Positions 1-9,012 of a DNA stretch of 64,000 bases are shown here, one piece after another (within the stretch, counting starts at the first letter, position 1; each line of letters begins with the position of its first letter). The position numbers and the translations under genes are program-made. The notes beneath the pieces were generated by a model. It saw only the letters and a list, made by a program, of their open reading frames with translations, ran no database searches and was not told where the DNA came from. The DNA is from Colimorpha sp002372855. GTDB taxonomy: Bacteria > Bacteroidota > Bacteroidia > Bacteroidales > P3. The stretch is from positions 62,001 through 126,000 of the forward strand of contig CAMOOR010000001.1 of NCBI GenBank assembly GCA_946621635.1. Direction: 5' to 3'.

Positions 1-1669
1 CGCAATAGTAGAGGTAGATCTTCTGGCAGAGGGGGTCGGTGAAGGAGAGCTCGTCGCCCTGGAGGTCGCCGACGATGGCTTCGGCGACGGTGTAAGAAAT
101 CTCCTGGGTGGTGCCGTCGTCGGCCGGGACAGCCTGGGTGATGGTCCTGTCGCCATAGTTGAGCAAGAGCTGGATGAGATGGCGTTCGGCGGCAGGAGCC
201 TGCGGAATGAGACCGGGCGCCGGCGTTTCCGATACGGGTACAGCTTCGGACGGAGTGTCGGGGGAGGGCTGCTGTTCGGCCGGACTGGTTTGCTCGGTCG
301 GAGTAGACTGGCCACCGCGCTCTTCGATGGCCTTGAGGCGGTTTTGGTTGACAGCTTTGGCCAGTTCGGAAGCGAGGGCCTCCTCGGGGACATTGAGCAA
401 ATGGGAGCACTGGGAAATATACTCGGTGCGTTCGAGAAGGTCGGGGACAAGGGCAATGGTGTTGACTGTTTCCTTGACAAGCTCGGCCTTGCGGATGGGG
501 TCGTTCTTGACACCGTCGAGGAGGACACGCGTCTTGAACATAACGAAGTTGTCCTCGTGGGAGGCCAGATAGTCCTGCAGCTGGGAAGAGCCGTATTTTT
601 GGGCATAGCTGTCGGGGTCCTCGCCGTCGGGGAAAAGGACAACACGCACATGCATGCCCTCGGCGAAGAGAAGATTGACCGCACGGAGGGCTGCCTTGAT
701 GCCGGCGGAGTCGCCATCGTAGAGGACGGTGACATTGGGGGTGTAGCGCTTGATGAGCCGAATCTGCTCGGTGGTGAGGGAGGTGCCGCAGGAGGCCACG
801 GTGTTCTCCACGCCGGATTGGTGCATTGAGATGACGTCGATGTTGCCCTCGACGAGGTAGCACTTGTTGGCCTTGGCGATGGCAGAACGGGCCTGATAGA
901 GACCGTAGAGGGTACGACTCTTGTTGTAGATGTCGGAGTCGGGGGAGTTGACATACTTGGCGGCCTGTTTCTCCGAGCTGAGCACACGGCCGGAGAAACC
1001 CAGGACACGGCCGGAGATGCTGTAGATCGGGAACATGACACGGCCACGGAAACGGTCGTAGGAGCGGCGCTTGGCGGCCGGCTGTCCGTCTTCGGCCTCG
1101 CGGAAGATGGTGAGACCCGTCTTTTCGAGGACGGCATCGCTGTAACCGTTGCGGCGGGCATGGTCGGTGAAGTTGCTCCACTCGTCGAGACAGTAGCCGA
1201 GGCCAAAGTTTTTGATGACCTCGTCGCTGAGACCACGGCTGTGGAAATAGCTGAGGCCAACAGCGCGGCCCATCTCATCGTTGTAGAGAAGGTCGGCGAA
1301 ATATTTCTGCGCAAACTCAGAAACATGGAAGAGGGCGTCGCGCTCGTTCTGGCGTTCCTTCTGTTCCTGGGTCTGTTCTTCTTCCTGAATCTCGATATTG
1401 TACTTCTGGGCCAGATAACGCAATGCTTCGGGATAGGTGAAATGCTCATGCTTTTTCAGGAAAGCAACAACATCGCCGGCTTCGCCGCAGCCAAAGCATT
1501 TGAAAATGCCTTTGGAGGGCGAGACATAGAAGGAGGGGGTCTTCTCGTTGTGGAACGGGCAGCAGCCAATGTGGTTGGCTCCGCGTTTCTTGAGCGATAC
1601 GAAGTCCCCAATCACCTCCTCGATGCGGGCGGCGTCCATAATGCGTTGTATGGTCTCTTGGTCAATCAT
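1..1669 (-). CDS. dnaG: DNA primase DnaG (3' end beyond window)
   Basis: Synthesises RNA primers at the replication fork. Translating the minus strand from the ATG at 1669 gives MIDQETIQRIMDAARIEEVI, then the N-terminal zinc-binding motif CCPFHNEKTPSF with FKCFGCG (residues about 35-65), the catalytic core with VEGNIDVISMHQSG and ASCGTSLT, and the TOPRIM metal-binding motif YDGDSAG (about residue 310) with DGEDPDSY. A Pro/Glu/Ser-rich linker near residues 450-490 precedes the helicase-interacting C-terminal domain, which runs off the window after about 556 codons. The start is supported by a -7 box 13 nt upstream. The last codons lie outside the window. Confidence 0.95.
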   Translation of the reverse strand, partial: MIDQETIQRIMDAARIEEVIGDFVSLKKRGANHIGCCPFHNEKTPSFYVSPSKGIFKCFGCGEAGDVVAFLKKHEHFTYPEALRYLAQKYNIEIQEEEQTQEQKERQNERDALFHVSEFAQKYFADLLYNDEMGRAVGLSYFHSRGLSDEVIKNFGLGYCLDEWSNFTDHARRNGYSDAVLEKTGLTIFREAEDGQPAAKRRSYDRFRGRVMFPIYSISGRVLGFSGRVLSSEKQAAKYVNSPDSDIYNKSRTLYGLYQARSAIAKANKCYLVEGNIDVISMHQSGVENTVASCGTSLTTEQIRLIKRYTPNVTVLYDGDSAGIKAALRAVNLLFAEGMHVRVVLFPDGEDPDSYAQKYGSSQLQDYLASHEDNFVMFKTRVLLDGVKNDPIRKAELVKETVNTIALVPDLLERTEYISQCSHLLNVPEEALASELAKAVNQNRLKAIEERGGQSTPTEQTSPAEQQPSPDTPSEAVPVSETPAPGLIPQAPAAERHLIQLLLNYGDRTITQAVPADDGTTQEISYTVAEAIVGDLQGDELSFTDPLCQKIYLYYC

Positions 1670-1682
1670 AAGATTCGGGGTG

Positions 1683-1690
1683 CAAAGATA
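1683..1690 (-). promoter_or_regulatory. Bacteroidota -7 box for dnaG
   Basis: On the minus strand this reads TATCTTTG, matching the TAnnTTTG consensus of the Bacteroidota primary sigma factor. It ends 13 nt before the dnaG ATG, so the 5' leader would be only about 7-8 nt. Confidence 0.6.
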
Positions 1691-1716
1691 CGATTTTTTT
1701 TTGATATATATAATAT

Positions 1717-1748
1717 AAAAAAGCACCATTCCTGAGAATGGTGCTTTT
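1717..1748. terminator. Bidirectional hairpin terminator
   Basis: A perfect 12-bp stem (AAAAGCACCATT paired with AATGGTGCTTTT) around a 6-nt loop CCTGAG, with A/T tracts on both sides. It lies just downstream of the surface-protein gene ending at 1770 and just upstream of the dnaG promoter, so its main job is probably to end the minus-strand operon 5329-1770. Confidence 0.75.
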
Positions 1749-1769
1749 AAATGTTGAATTACAAAGGAG

Positions 1770-4700
1770 TTAGTGTATCACTTCGATGGAACCGTTGTGC
1801 TCAATGTTGCCATTGTAGCCACGTGCGGAGAAGCGATAGAAGTAGGTACCGTCGGGAACATCGGCAGGATCCCAGAAGTCGTCCTCGCTATCGATATTCT
1901 CGCGATGATAGACGCGGGCACCCCACTGGTTGTAGATGTCGAGCGAATTGATGGGATAGCCAAGGCCGTCGACAAGGTTCTGGATAACGAAGCGGTCGTT
2001 GATGCCGTCGCCATTGGGGGTAACCACATTGGGGAACTGCAGAAAATCGTTGATGACAAGGACATTGTTGGCCGCGGTGTCGACGCAGTAAATGAGATTT
2101 CCGGAGGGCGCCAGATTCTTGGTCTGAGCTATGAGGCGAACATTGTAGTTTCCGGAGACATTCTCATTGTAGCGCGAATAGTCGAACGTAGCATTGCGGG
2201 TGGTGAGGGTTTCGAAGGAAAGCGGATTGTTGCGATCGTACTGAAGTTCCCAGAAATACTGCGTGTTGCTGGTGTGTGGAGTGGTGGTGTTTACATAGGT
2301 CACCACAGGATTGAGCACCGACGGATAAACAGGATTCCAGTTGAAAGAGGCATTGGGCTTGGGGAAGACCGCAACACCGCCTTCAGAGACAATGGAGTCA
2401 ACACATCCTTCATCGGAAGTGGCATAATATTTCAGCGTGTAGGTACCCTCGGCATAGGTGTGGGTGGGGCTTTCAAGGGTGGAGGTAACACCGTCACCAA
2501 AGACCCACAGGTGCTCACTGGCATCGATACTCTGATTGTTGAAGGTGATAGTCAAAGGATCGCACCCTTCGAAAGTGAAGGGCTCTGGCGTGAAGTTGGG
2601 CAAGGGCTGCTTGCGCACAGAGACACGAATGGTGTCGCGCCCCTTGCACTGCATGCGATTGTCTGGACCACAATGGTTGATGACGCTGGCCACATAGTCA
2701 ATGACTCCGGTAGCACCTTCCTGCGTTTCGATAGTGGAAGTGTTCTGGCCAAAAGGCGACCAAATATAGGTATAATTCTCGGTGGCCGTGTGGCGGTCGG
2801 TGGCATCGAGGGTAGCCAGGTCGACGCCGCAAAGCGAGGTGTCGGCACCAAGTCTAGGCTCGGGAGTCCAATAGGTAGTGATGCGGGTATTGGTATCCCA
2901 AACACAGCCGAACTCATCATATACAAACACATCAATGGGGAAGAAACCAGCCGTATCGGGCGAGGAGATATAGGACAACGTAGGTGTTGCCTTCTCTACC
3001 ACAAGGCCGCGATAGTGGCCGAGGTCGTAGTCGTGATACTGAGGCGAGGGATTGGGACGCCAAATAAGAGAGTCGAGACCAACGGTGTACTTGCAGTCGT
3101 CATCCTGCGTGACACCGCAGATATCCATACCCCAATTAAAGACCCAACCATTATCTGCGCCCCACTTGTCGTTGACCTTAATTCTCCATGTGCCGTTCAG
3201 GGGGCAGCCAATCAACTCGCTGAAGTCGGTATATGGGATATAGTAATCTGTTTTATTCACGTGATCGCTGGGATGCTTGGTGGAGCCTGATAGCGTGAAC
3301 GTCTGGCCTGGGGACGAACGGAAGTAGGTCGGCTGCGGTCCAACAACCTCATTGCTGTAAGAATCTATGAAGTTGGTTCCAGTAATGTAACAGTTGGTGG
3401 CGCCGGTACGAATTGGGCGACCAACAACAGCATCGGCACGCTCACCAGTGACAAGAGTATAGTCACCATTACGGGAGAAGCAATAGTCCAAGCCTCCGCC
3501 AAAAGGATTGTCCAAGGAGTCGCAGCCAGTCGAATAGTCGTAAGCGTATCCCAGATTGGTGCCACCACCACCGTATCCAGCACCGCCACTTGTATTGCCT
3601 TCACGGGTGGTATTATCCTGATTACCAAACCACAGGAATGCCTCCTGACCCGTAGGACAGATGATGGACACCGTCACGTCTCCTATAAAGGAGTGCTCCA
3701 TGTTGATACAAATAGAGCATACATCGCTTGCGCGGGCAATACGCTTGCTGGCGGGAAACTCGGTGAAGGTAACGGGAGCCTCGAAATAGCCCGGAGGGCA
3801 GTTGGGTCCATCGGGAATGCAGGTTCGAACTTCATAGACTTTCGAAACCGTCTCGTTCGACTCCACTTCACGGAGTGTCAAAGTTGCATCCTCTCCGCTG
3901 TAACCCATATTGACTCGCAACTTCTCATTGTTGCATATATCAGACAGTGTGAAAATGGTCTTAATAGGATTGACCGACGTACGGACCTTGACCGATGCAT
4001 AAGTCTGAGATGTACAGCCATAAGCATCGGTGAGGGAAAGGACCATGTCATAGCAGCCCGTCTTCTGATAGTCGCTATACGAGATTTCTGTCAATCCGTT
4101 TCCTTCCAGAGTATCACCTTCGTTGGCCATATCCCATACAAAATGCGTCGTAGCATCGGATGGGGTATAATAACCATACTCATAGGTGTATTCTCCGTGT
4201 CCACGGAAGATGACACCATCGCCTACGCAAAGATGCGCACCGAGAAAATAGTTGGTGTCGATACGGCTAATGCCGGTTGTATCTCCTCCAGCAGTGATAT
4301 TCCAAGTGGTATCATACACCGGCACATTGCGAATGTATGCGCTATCATAGATTACACCGTTTCGAGTACGATAAAAGAGACTTTCAATGACAGGCTCAAC
4401 CTTTTCGCATGGAGTACCACAGTTGGTATTCAAAGTAAATCCCTGGCCATAGGCCGAAGTATCCACCGAAAGGAAGCGTATAGTGAGAGCACCAGTCGTA
4501 TTGGTGGGAGAGACAAATATATTCTGGCCCTCGTAATGGCCTGTACAATTGTTTATTTTGGCAAGGACAGGACTACTCGTACTGGGGCCATCGTAGATGA
4601 ACAAGGTGTCGCGACAGTCGATGTCAAGCTCACTCAATTGGAGAAAGAACCTAAACGGGCTGCAACTGGAAGTGATAGAGACTGCGTAGTCTCCGGCAAC

Positions 4701-4865
4701 ATAACGGCCCTCTCCACCATTGTCGTGGACACTCACCGTATTGGTCGAGTCATAAGAGAAAACCTGACCATTCGAACTGGCATCAAGATTGACGACAGTC
4801 AACTGGGAATAGGCCATGCTGGACACAAGCATTCCCATGATTAAAAACAAATGTATCTTTTTCAT
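1770..4865 (-). CDS. Large secreted surface protein with P-domain, PKD repeat and T9SS type B sorting domain
   Basis: 1031 residues with a Sec signal peptide (MKKIHLFLIMGMLVSSMAYS). Residues about 20-150 resemble a CUB-like domain (AGDYAVSITSSCSPFRFFLQ). About 370-600 resemble a proprotein-convertase P domain, with CINMEHSFIGDVTVSI and LNGTWRIKVNDKWG. Near 790-840 is a PKD-like repeat with LWVFGDGVTSTLESPTHTY. The last ~85 residues start FPNVVTPNGDGINDRF and end in a Tyr-rich FYRFSARGYNG segment: this is the CHU_C/gliding-motility type B sorting domain, which directs export through the type IX system and retention at the surface. It is preceded by a small secreted protein with an 11-nt gap, so the two form an operon. 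Function is unknown; adhesion or matrix binding is an inference. Confidence 0.85.
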   Translation of the reverse strand: MKKIHLFLIMGMLVSSMAYSQLTVVNLDASSNGQVFSYDSTNTVSVHDNGGEGRYVAGDYAVSITSSCSPFRFFLQLSELDIDCRDTLFIYDGPSTSSPVLAKINNCTGHYEGQNIFVSPTNTTGALTIRFLSVDTSAYGQGFTLNTNCGTPCEKVEPVIESLFYRTRNGVIYDSAYIRNVPVYDTTWNITAGGDTTGISRIDTNYFLGAHLCVGDGVIFRGHGEYTYEYGYYTPSDATTHFVWDMANEGDTLEGNGLTEISYSDYQKTGCYDMVLSLTDAYGCTSQTYASVKVRTSVNPIKTIFTLSDICNNEKLRVNMGYSGEDATLTLREVESNETVSKVYEVRTCIPDGPNCPPGYFEAPVTFTEFPASKRIARASDVCSICINMEHSFIGDVTVSIICPTGQEAFLWFGNQDNTTREGNTSGGAGYGGGGTNLGYAYDYSTGCDSLDNPFGGGLDYCFSRNGDYTLVTGERADAVVGRPIRTGATNCYITGTNFIDSYSNEVVGPQPTYFRSSPGQTFTLSGSTKHPSDHVNKTDYYIPYTDFSELIGCPLNGTWRIKVNDKWGADNGWVFNWGMDICGVTQDDDCKYTVGLDSLIWRPNPSPQYHDYDLGHYRGLVVEKATPTLSYISSPDTAGFFPIDVFVYDEFGCVWDTNTRITTYWTPEPRLGADTSLCGVDLATLDATDRHTATENYTYIWSPFGQNTSTIETQEGATGVIDYVASVINHCGPDNRMQCKGRDTIRVSVRKQPLPNFTPEPFTFEGCDPLTITFNNQSIDASEHLWVFGDGVTSTLESPTHTYAEGTYTLKYYATSDEGCVDSIVSEGGVAVFPKPNASFNWNPVYPSVLNPVVTYVNTTTPHTSNTQYFWELQYDRNNPLSFETLTTRNATFDYSRYNENVSGNYNVRLIAQTKNLAPSGNLIYCVDTAANNVLVINDFLQFPNVVTPNGDGINDRFVIQNLVDGLGYPINSLDIYNQWGARVYHRENIDSEDDFWDPADVPDGTYFYRFSARGYNGNIEHNGSIEVIH

Positions 4866-4876
4866 AGCCGTGGGTT

Positions 4877-5329
4877 TTATTCTCTGTTATCAATCATTTG
4901 ATTTGTCACACTGTGCATGTCACTTATCGACCGTAGCACCAAGTAAGGATGTGTAGAACCCGGGGTGGCAAAACAAAGGGTTTTATCACCCGTGGGATAC
5001 TTCAGCTGGAAATCAACGAAGTTGTAAGCATAGTAACTCAACGAGCTCAAATCGACAACATAGTTGGAGGGAAGTCTGCTGCCGGTGAACTTGTTTTTCA
5101 CTTCGCTGATTTGAAACACATCGGCTCCTTCAGGCACATTGTCGGCCTCGTAGAAAGCGGCCCTGGCATAGGCGCAACGCCACTCGAACTTATACGGTGC
5201 CACCTCCTGGTAGTTTTCCATAGCCGCTCTGTCGTTATTGAAATACGGCAACACCAGCACCTCACAGTCTTGGGCTTTCGCTCCAATTGCCATGATAAAC
5301 ATGACCGTTAACATTGCAACTTTTTTCAT
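4877..5329 (-). CDS. Small secreted protein, unknown function
   Basis: About 150 residues. I place the start at 5329 because the message carries GGAGG about 6 nt upstream, and this start gives a clean Sec signal peptide (MKKVAMLTVMFIMAIGAKAQ); the frame is open further upstream to 5392. The mature part begins DCEVLVLPYFNNDRAAMENY and has no motif I recognise. It is the first gene of a two-gene unit with the T9SS type B protein, so it may be a partner or chaperone of that surface protein. It follows rnfE at the place where rnfA would be expected but is not related to RnfA: it has one signal peptide and no polytopic membrane segments. Confidence 0.7.
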   Translation of the reverse strand: MKKVAMLTVMFIMAIGAKAQDCEVLVLPYFNNDRAAMENYQEVAPYKFEWRCAYARAAFYEADNVPEGADVFQISEVKNKFTGSRLPSNYVVDLSSLSYYAYNFVDFQLKYPTGDKTLCFATPGSTHPYLVLRSISDMHSVTNQMIDNRE

Positions 5330-5417
5330 TTTTTCCTCCATTTTTAATTCAACATTTTTTGTCCTTCTACTATAAAGACCGCGAGGTGCCATTTTTGGCT
5401 CACACTTTTAACATTTA

Positions 5418-6017
5418 TTATGAATTTTTAACATTTCTGCGGCGCAATTTGTTGATTAACGCCATCAGGAAACCCAGTGCCAGGAAGCCGCCGGGAGGCA
5501 GAATCATCATCAGCATGCCGTCGGCACCGCCAATGAGGCTGTGGCCGAAGAAACATCCCGTACCCAGCAGTTCGCGCACGATGCCGAGCAGCGTCAGTGC
5601 CCAGGTGAAACCGAGACCCATGAAGAGGCCGTCGAGAGCCGAATGGCCAACACCGTTCTTCGAGGCAAAGGCCTCGGCGCGACCCAGCACAATGCAGTTC
5701 ACCACAATGAGGGAGATGAACAGGCCCAGGCTGTCGTAAAGGCCCGGCAGGTAGGCTTTCATCACCATCTCAACAACGGTGACGAAAGAAGCGATAATGA
5801 CAATAAAGGCCGGGATGCGCACCTTGTCAGGAATGACGCTCTTGAGAAGCGAAATGACAATGTTGGACATCAGCAGCACGAAGGTCGTGGCCAAGCCCAT
5901 GCTCAGGCCGTTGATGGCCGAGGTGGTGGTGGCCAGCGTGGGGCACATGCCCAGAATGAGCACCCATGTAGGGTTCTCTTTGATAAGACCGTTTTTGATA
6001 ATATCTTTTGCGTTCAT
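5418..6017 (-). CDS. rnfE: Rnf complex integral membrane subunit RnfE
   Basis: 199 residues, about six membrane helices, part of the ion-pumping ferredoxin:NAD oxidoreductase (Rnf/Nqr-type) in the inner membrane. The N-terminus NPTWVLILGMCPTLATTTSA is the conserved RnfE/NqrD signature, and VNCIVLGRAEAFASKN is the second conserved loop. The length is normal for the family. It lies 12 nt after rnfG. No rnfA follows it; the next gene downstream encodes a secreted protein. Confidence 0.93.
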   Translation of the reverse strand: MNAKDIIKNGLIKENPTWVLILGMCPTLATTTSAINGLSMGLATTFVLLMSNIVISLLKSVIPDKVRIPAFIVIIASFVTVVEMVMKAYLPGLYDSLGLFISLIVVNCIVLGRAEAFASKNGVGHSALDGLFMGLGFTWALTLLGIVRELLGTGCFFGHSLIGGADGMLMMILPPGGFLALGFLMALINKLRRRNVKNS

Positions 6018-6029
6018 GATCGTACAGTT

Positions 6030-6593
6030 TTAGCGGTTGATATTGGAAAAAGTCTTAGCGGCATCGTTGACAATGCTCAGGAAGGCACGCGAGGTGATGG
6101 TGGAACCAGTGATGGCATCCACATCGCCGCCGTCTTTCTTCACGGTGAGGTCGCCCTCGGCAGGCTTGCGGTCGATAATGCTGCCCTTGCCGTCCTTCTG
6201 GAACCAAGCATCGGCCTTGGCACCCAGACCGGGGGTCTCGTGGGTCTCGAGAATCTGATAGCCGGTAACCACGCCCTCGGCGTCGAAGCCCACCATCAGC
6301 TGCAGGTGTCCACCGAAGCCTTTGTCGTTGCCAGCCTCGATGGCGGCGCCGACCATATTGCCCTGCTCGTCGTAGGCCACGTGGCAGGTCTTGCCATCCA
6401 CCGTCTGGTCGTCAAGCTTGGCGAATGCCGGCAGCACAGCGCTGATGGCATTCTCCACCTTGGCCTTCTGGGCGGCGGCAATGGGTTCTTGGGTAACAGA
6501 GTTCAAAGCTGCCAGAATGGCGGCGGCCACAAGGGCAATAGCCGTCAGCGACAGGAGCATATTGACTAATGTAGATTGTGCTTTCTTTGCCAT
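6030..6593 (-). CDS. rnfG: Rnf complex flavoprotein subunit RnfG
   Basis: 187 residues. One N-terminal membrane anchor (MLLSLTAIALVAAAILAALN) is followed by a periplasmic FMN-binding domain. The motif DAITGSTITSRA near residues 160-172 matches the S(T)GATxT site whose second Thr carries covalently bound FMN. HETPGLGAKADAWFQK is also typical of the RnfG/NqrC family. RnfG relays electrons within the Rnf complex. It lies 20 nt after rnfD and 12 nt before rnfE. Confidence 0.93.
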   Translation of the reverse strand: MAKKAQSTLVNMLLSLTAIALVAAAILAALNSVTQEPIAAAQKAKVENAISAVLPAFAKLDDQTVDGKTCHVAYDEQGNMVGAAIEAGNDKGFGGHLQLMVGFDAEGVVTGYQILETHETPGLGAKADAWFQKDGKGSIIDRKPAEGDLTVKKDGGDVDAITGSTITSRAFLSIVNDAAKTFSNINR

Positions 6594-6613
6594 AATTCTT
6601 CGTTTTTATAGGT

Positions 6614-7573
6614 TTAACAAGCAAAGCGTTGAGGTTTGCACCAACGGTTGATCAGCGGGGTGACGCAGTTCATAAGCAGGATGGCGAAGCTGACACCCTC
6701 GGGATAGGCACCCCAATTACGGATGATAATGGTCAACAGGCCACAGCCGAAACCGAAGAGCAGCTGGCCGCTCTTGGCCATGGGGGTCGTCACCATGTCA
6801 GTAGCCATGAAGCAGGCACCGAGCATTATACCACCAGTGAGAATGGTCATCAGGGGATCCATGTACGAGGCGGGGTCCACCAGCCACAGGATGCCGCTGA
6901 AGATGAAGGCCGTGCCGATGAAGGCCACGGGGATATGCCAGGAGATGATTTTCTTCCACAGCAGGTAGCAGGCGCCGATGAGGATGGCAATGGCGCTTAC
7001 CTCGCCCAGCGAACCGCCGATGTGGCCCAGGAAAGCATCCATGAAGGTCACGCCCTCAGGCAGGGCACCCTCCTTGAAGGCTCCGAGGGGAGTGGCACCG
7101 GTGGCCACGTCGAAGTCCATCGGGAACAGACCGCCCACCTGGGGCCAGGTGGTCATCTGCACCGGGAAGGAAATGAGCAGGAATATACGTCCCACAATGG
7201 CGGGGTTGAAGGGGTTCTTTCCCAAGCCGCCGAAGGCCATCTTGGCAACGCCGATGGCCACCAGGGCACCGATAATGACAATCCACATCATGTCCACCGT
7301 GGCGGGCACGTTGAAAGCCAGAAGCAGACCCGTCACCACGGCGGAACCGTCGCAGATGGTGGTGGGCACCTTCATGATATACTTCTCGATCAGCCACTGG
7401 AACAGCACGCAGCTGGCCACCGAGATGAGGCTCACCAGCAGGGCGTTGATGCCGAAGTAGGCTATGGCCACCAGCAGCGCGGGCACCAGGGCCATATTGA
7501 CGCGCCACATGATTTTCTTTGTCGACTCGTCGCTGTGCACGTGGGGCGAGCCAGAGATATTTAATAGATTCAT
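6614..7573 (-). CDS. rnfD: Rnf complex membrane flavoprotein subunit RnfD
   Basis: 319 residues, polytopic (NqrB/RnfD family). It starts with a soluble MNLLNISGSPHVHSDESTKK segment; SGSPH and the following STKKIMWRV are typical. The motif ATGATPLGAFKEG near residue 165 contains the Thr expected to bind FMN. Helices rich in Gly and Ala continue to the C-terminus. Lengths in the family are about 310-350, so it looks complete. It is separated from rnfC by 74 nt that contain a small hairpin (7619-7638). Confidence 0.93.
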   Translation of the reverse strand: MNLLNISGSPHVHSDESTKKIMWRVNMALVPALLVAIAYFGINALLVSLISVASCVLFQWLIEKYIMKVPTTICDGSAVVTGLLLAFNVPATVDMMWIVIIGALVAIGVAKMAFGGLGKNPFNPAIVGRIFLLISFPVQMTTWPQVGGLFPMDFDVATGATPLGAFKEGALPEGVTFMDAFLGHIGGSLGEVSAIAILIGACYLLWKKIISWHIPVAFIGTAFIFSGILWLVDPASYMDPLMTILTGGIMLGACFMATDMVTTPMAKSGQLLFGFGCGLLTIIIRNWGAYPEGVSFAILLMNCVTPLINRWCKPQRFAC

Positions 7574-7618
7574 ATATTATATATATTACGTTCTACAATC
7601 AATTATCTTTGTCCTGTG

Positions 7619-7638
7619 CCGCAACCTTCAGGTTGCGG
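7619..7638. repeat. Intra-operon hairpin between rnfC and rnfD
   Basis: CCGCAACC, a TTCA loop and GGTTGCGG form an 8-bp perfect stem inside the 74-nt rnfC-rnfD gap. It resembles a dispersed palindromic element seen elsewhere in the window (24446-24466, 31703-31725), not a U-tract terminator. Confidence 0.5.
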
Positions 7639-7647
7639 AAACCCAGA

Positions 7648-8976
7648 CTACTTCTTGGCGGCCATCATGGCACGGACCTTGTTCTTGCCGAGGCGTATCT
7701 CGTCGGTCAGCGGCTTGTTGGCCGGGCAGCTGAAGAAGCAGCAGCCGCACTCGATGCAGTCAAGGATGTTGTGCTCCTTGGCTTCTTCGATACGGTTGTT
7801 CTTCACCAGGGCCGAGAAGAGGTATGGCTCCAGACCCATCGGGCAGGCGTGCATGCACTTGCCGCAACGGATGCAAGCCGTCTCGGGATTGCGTCGGGCC
7901 TCGGCCTCGTCGATGACGAGCACGCTCGAGTTGCCCTTCACCGTCGGGGCGTCGAGGTTCACCACAGCCTTACCCATCATCGTGCCGCCGCTGATGACCT
8001 TGCCCGTCGTGGCGGGCAGTTCGCCGATGGAGTGCTTGATGATGTCGTTGTAGGTCGTGCCGATACGGACAACATAGTTGTGCTGTGACGGCAGCTTCTT
8101 GCCCGTGACCGTCAGGATATTCTCGATGAGGGGTTTGTTCTTCTGGATAGCCTCGTAGACCGAGAAGGAGGTGCCAAGGTTGCTCACCACGCAGCCCACG
8201 TCGATAGGCAGCTTGCCGCTGGGCACCTTGCGTCCGGTGACGGCGTTGATGAGTTGCTTCTCGGCGCCCTGCGGGTACTTCACCTTCAGGGGCTCGATGA
8301 CGATGCCCTCGAACTGCTTGGCCGTCTCCTGCATCTTCTGGATGGCCAGGGGCTTGTTGCTCTCGATGCCGATGTAGGCATTGGGCACGCCCAGGGCTTT
8401 GCGCAGGATGCTCACGCCGATGCACACCTCTTCGGCATGCTCCATCATGACACGGTAGTCGCTCGTCAGGTAAGGCTCGCACTCCGCGGCGTTGATAATG
8501 AGGTATTCGGCCTTCTTGCCTTCGGGAATGCTGTATTTGATATGGGCGGGGAACGTGGCGCCGCCAAGGCCCACAATACCCATCTCCTTCAGTTTGGCCA
8601 CAATCTCCTTGGGTTCCATCGTGCACTCGCGCTTGATGTCGGGCGTGCGGTCGATGGTCTCCATCCATTCGTCGCCCTCCACGTTGATGTAGACGGCGGG
8701 CTTGGTGAGGCCGAAGGCATCCTTGCAGGTGTCAACCTTCACCACCGTACCGCTGACAGGCGAATGGACATTGGCGCACATAAAAGCCTGGGCCTCGCCG
8801 ATAAGCTGGCCCACTTTCACCTTGTCGCCCTTCTGCACCACCGGGGTGGCGGGGGCGCCGAGGTGCTGGTTCATCAGCACCACCATCTGCTGCGGAACGG
8901 GCATCACTTCGATGGCGGCATCGTTCGATATCTTGTTTTCTTCGGGGTGGACACCACCCATTTTGAAAGTCTTCAT
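7648..8976 (-). CDS. rnfC: Rnf complex NADH/ferredoxin-linked subunit RnfC
   Basis: 442 residues, peripheral subunit that binds NADH/FMN and two [4Fe-4S] clusters. Conserved N-terminus MKTFKMGGVHPEENK; glycine-rich nucleotide/FMN site GLGGATFPAHIKYS near residue 140; INAAECEPYLTSDYR. C-terminal ferredoxin-like motifs CIRCGKCMHACPMGLEP and CIECGCCFFSCPANKP carry the cluster ligands. The length matches the short RnfC form without the long alanine-rich tail of gamma-proteobacteria. It begins 36 nt after rnfB, across an AT-rich repeat of the GAAAATTGA type. Confidence 0.95.
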   Translation of the reverse strand: MKTFKMGGVHPEENKISNDAAIEVMPVPQQMVVLMNQHLGAPATPVVQKGDKVKVGQLIGEAQAFMCANVHSPVSGTVVKVDTCKDAFGLTKPAVYINVEGDEWMETIDRTPDIKRECTMEPKEIVAKLKEMGIVGLGGATFPAHIKYSIPEGKKAEYLIINAAECEPYLTSDYRVMMEHAEEVCIGVSILRKALGVPNAYIGIESNKPLAIQKMQETAKQFEGIVIEPLKVKYPQGAEKQLINAVTGRKVPSGKLPIDVGCVVSNLGTSFSVYEAIQKNKPLIENILTVTGKKLPSQHNYVVRIGTTYNDIIKHSIGELPATTGKVISGGTMMGKAVVNLDAPTVKGNSSVLVIDEAEARRNPETACIRCGKCMHACPMGLEPYLFSALVKNNRIEEAKEHNILDCIECGCCFFSCPANKPLTDEIRLGKNKVRAMMAAKK

Positions 8977-9012
8977 CTCTTCGAATTGAAAATTGAGAAT
9001 TGGGAATTGAAA
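8974..9012. repeat. AATTGAAAATTGA-type repeat between rnfB and rnfC
   Basis: The rnfB-rnfC gap is almost entirely the degenerate 7-mer series GAATTGAAAATTGAGAATTG. The same family occurs at 34054-34085, 39676-39712 and 32903-32935, and in frame in several genes. Confidence 0.7.

Noticed and set aside
7604..7611. TATCTTTG on the plus strand as a promoter
   Set aside because: It points into the antisense of rnfC where no plus-strand gene exists; probably chance, or at most an antisense RNA start without other support.
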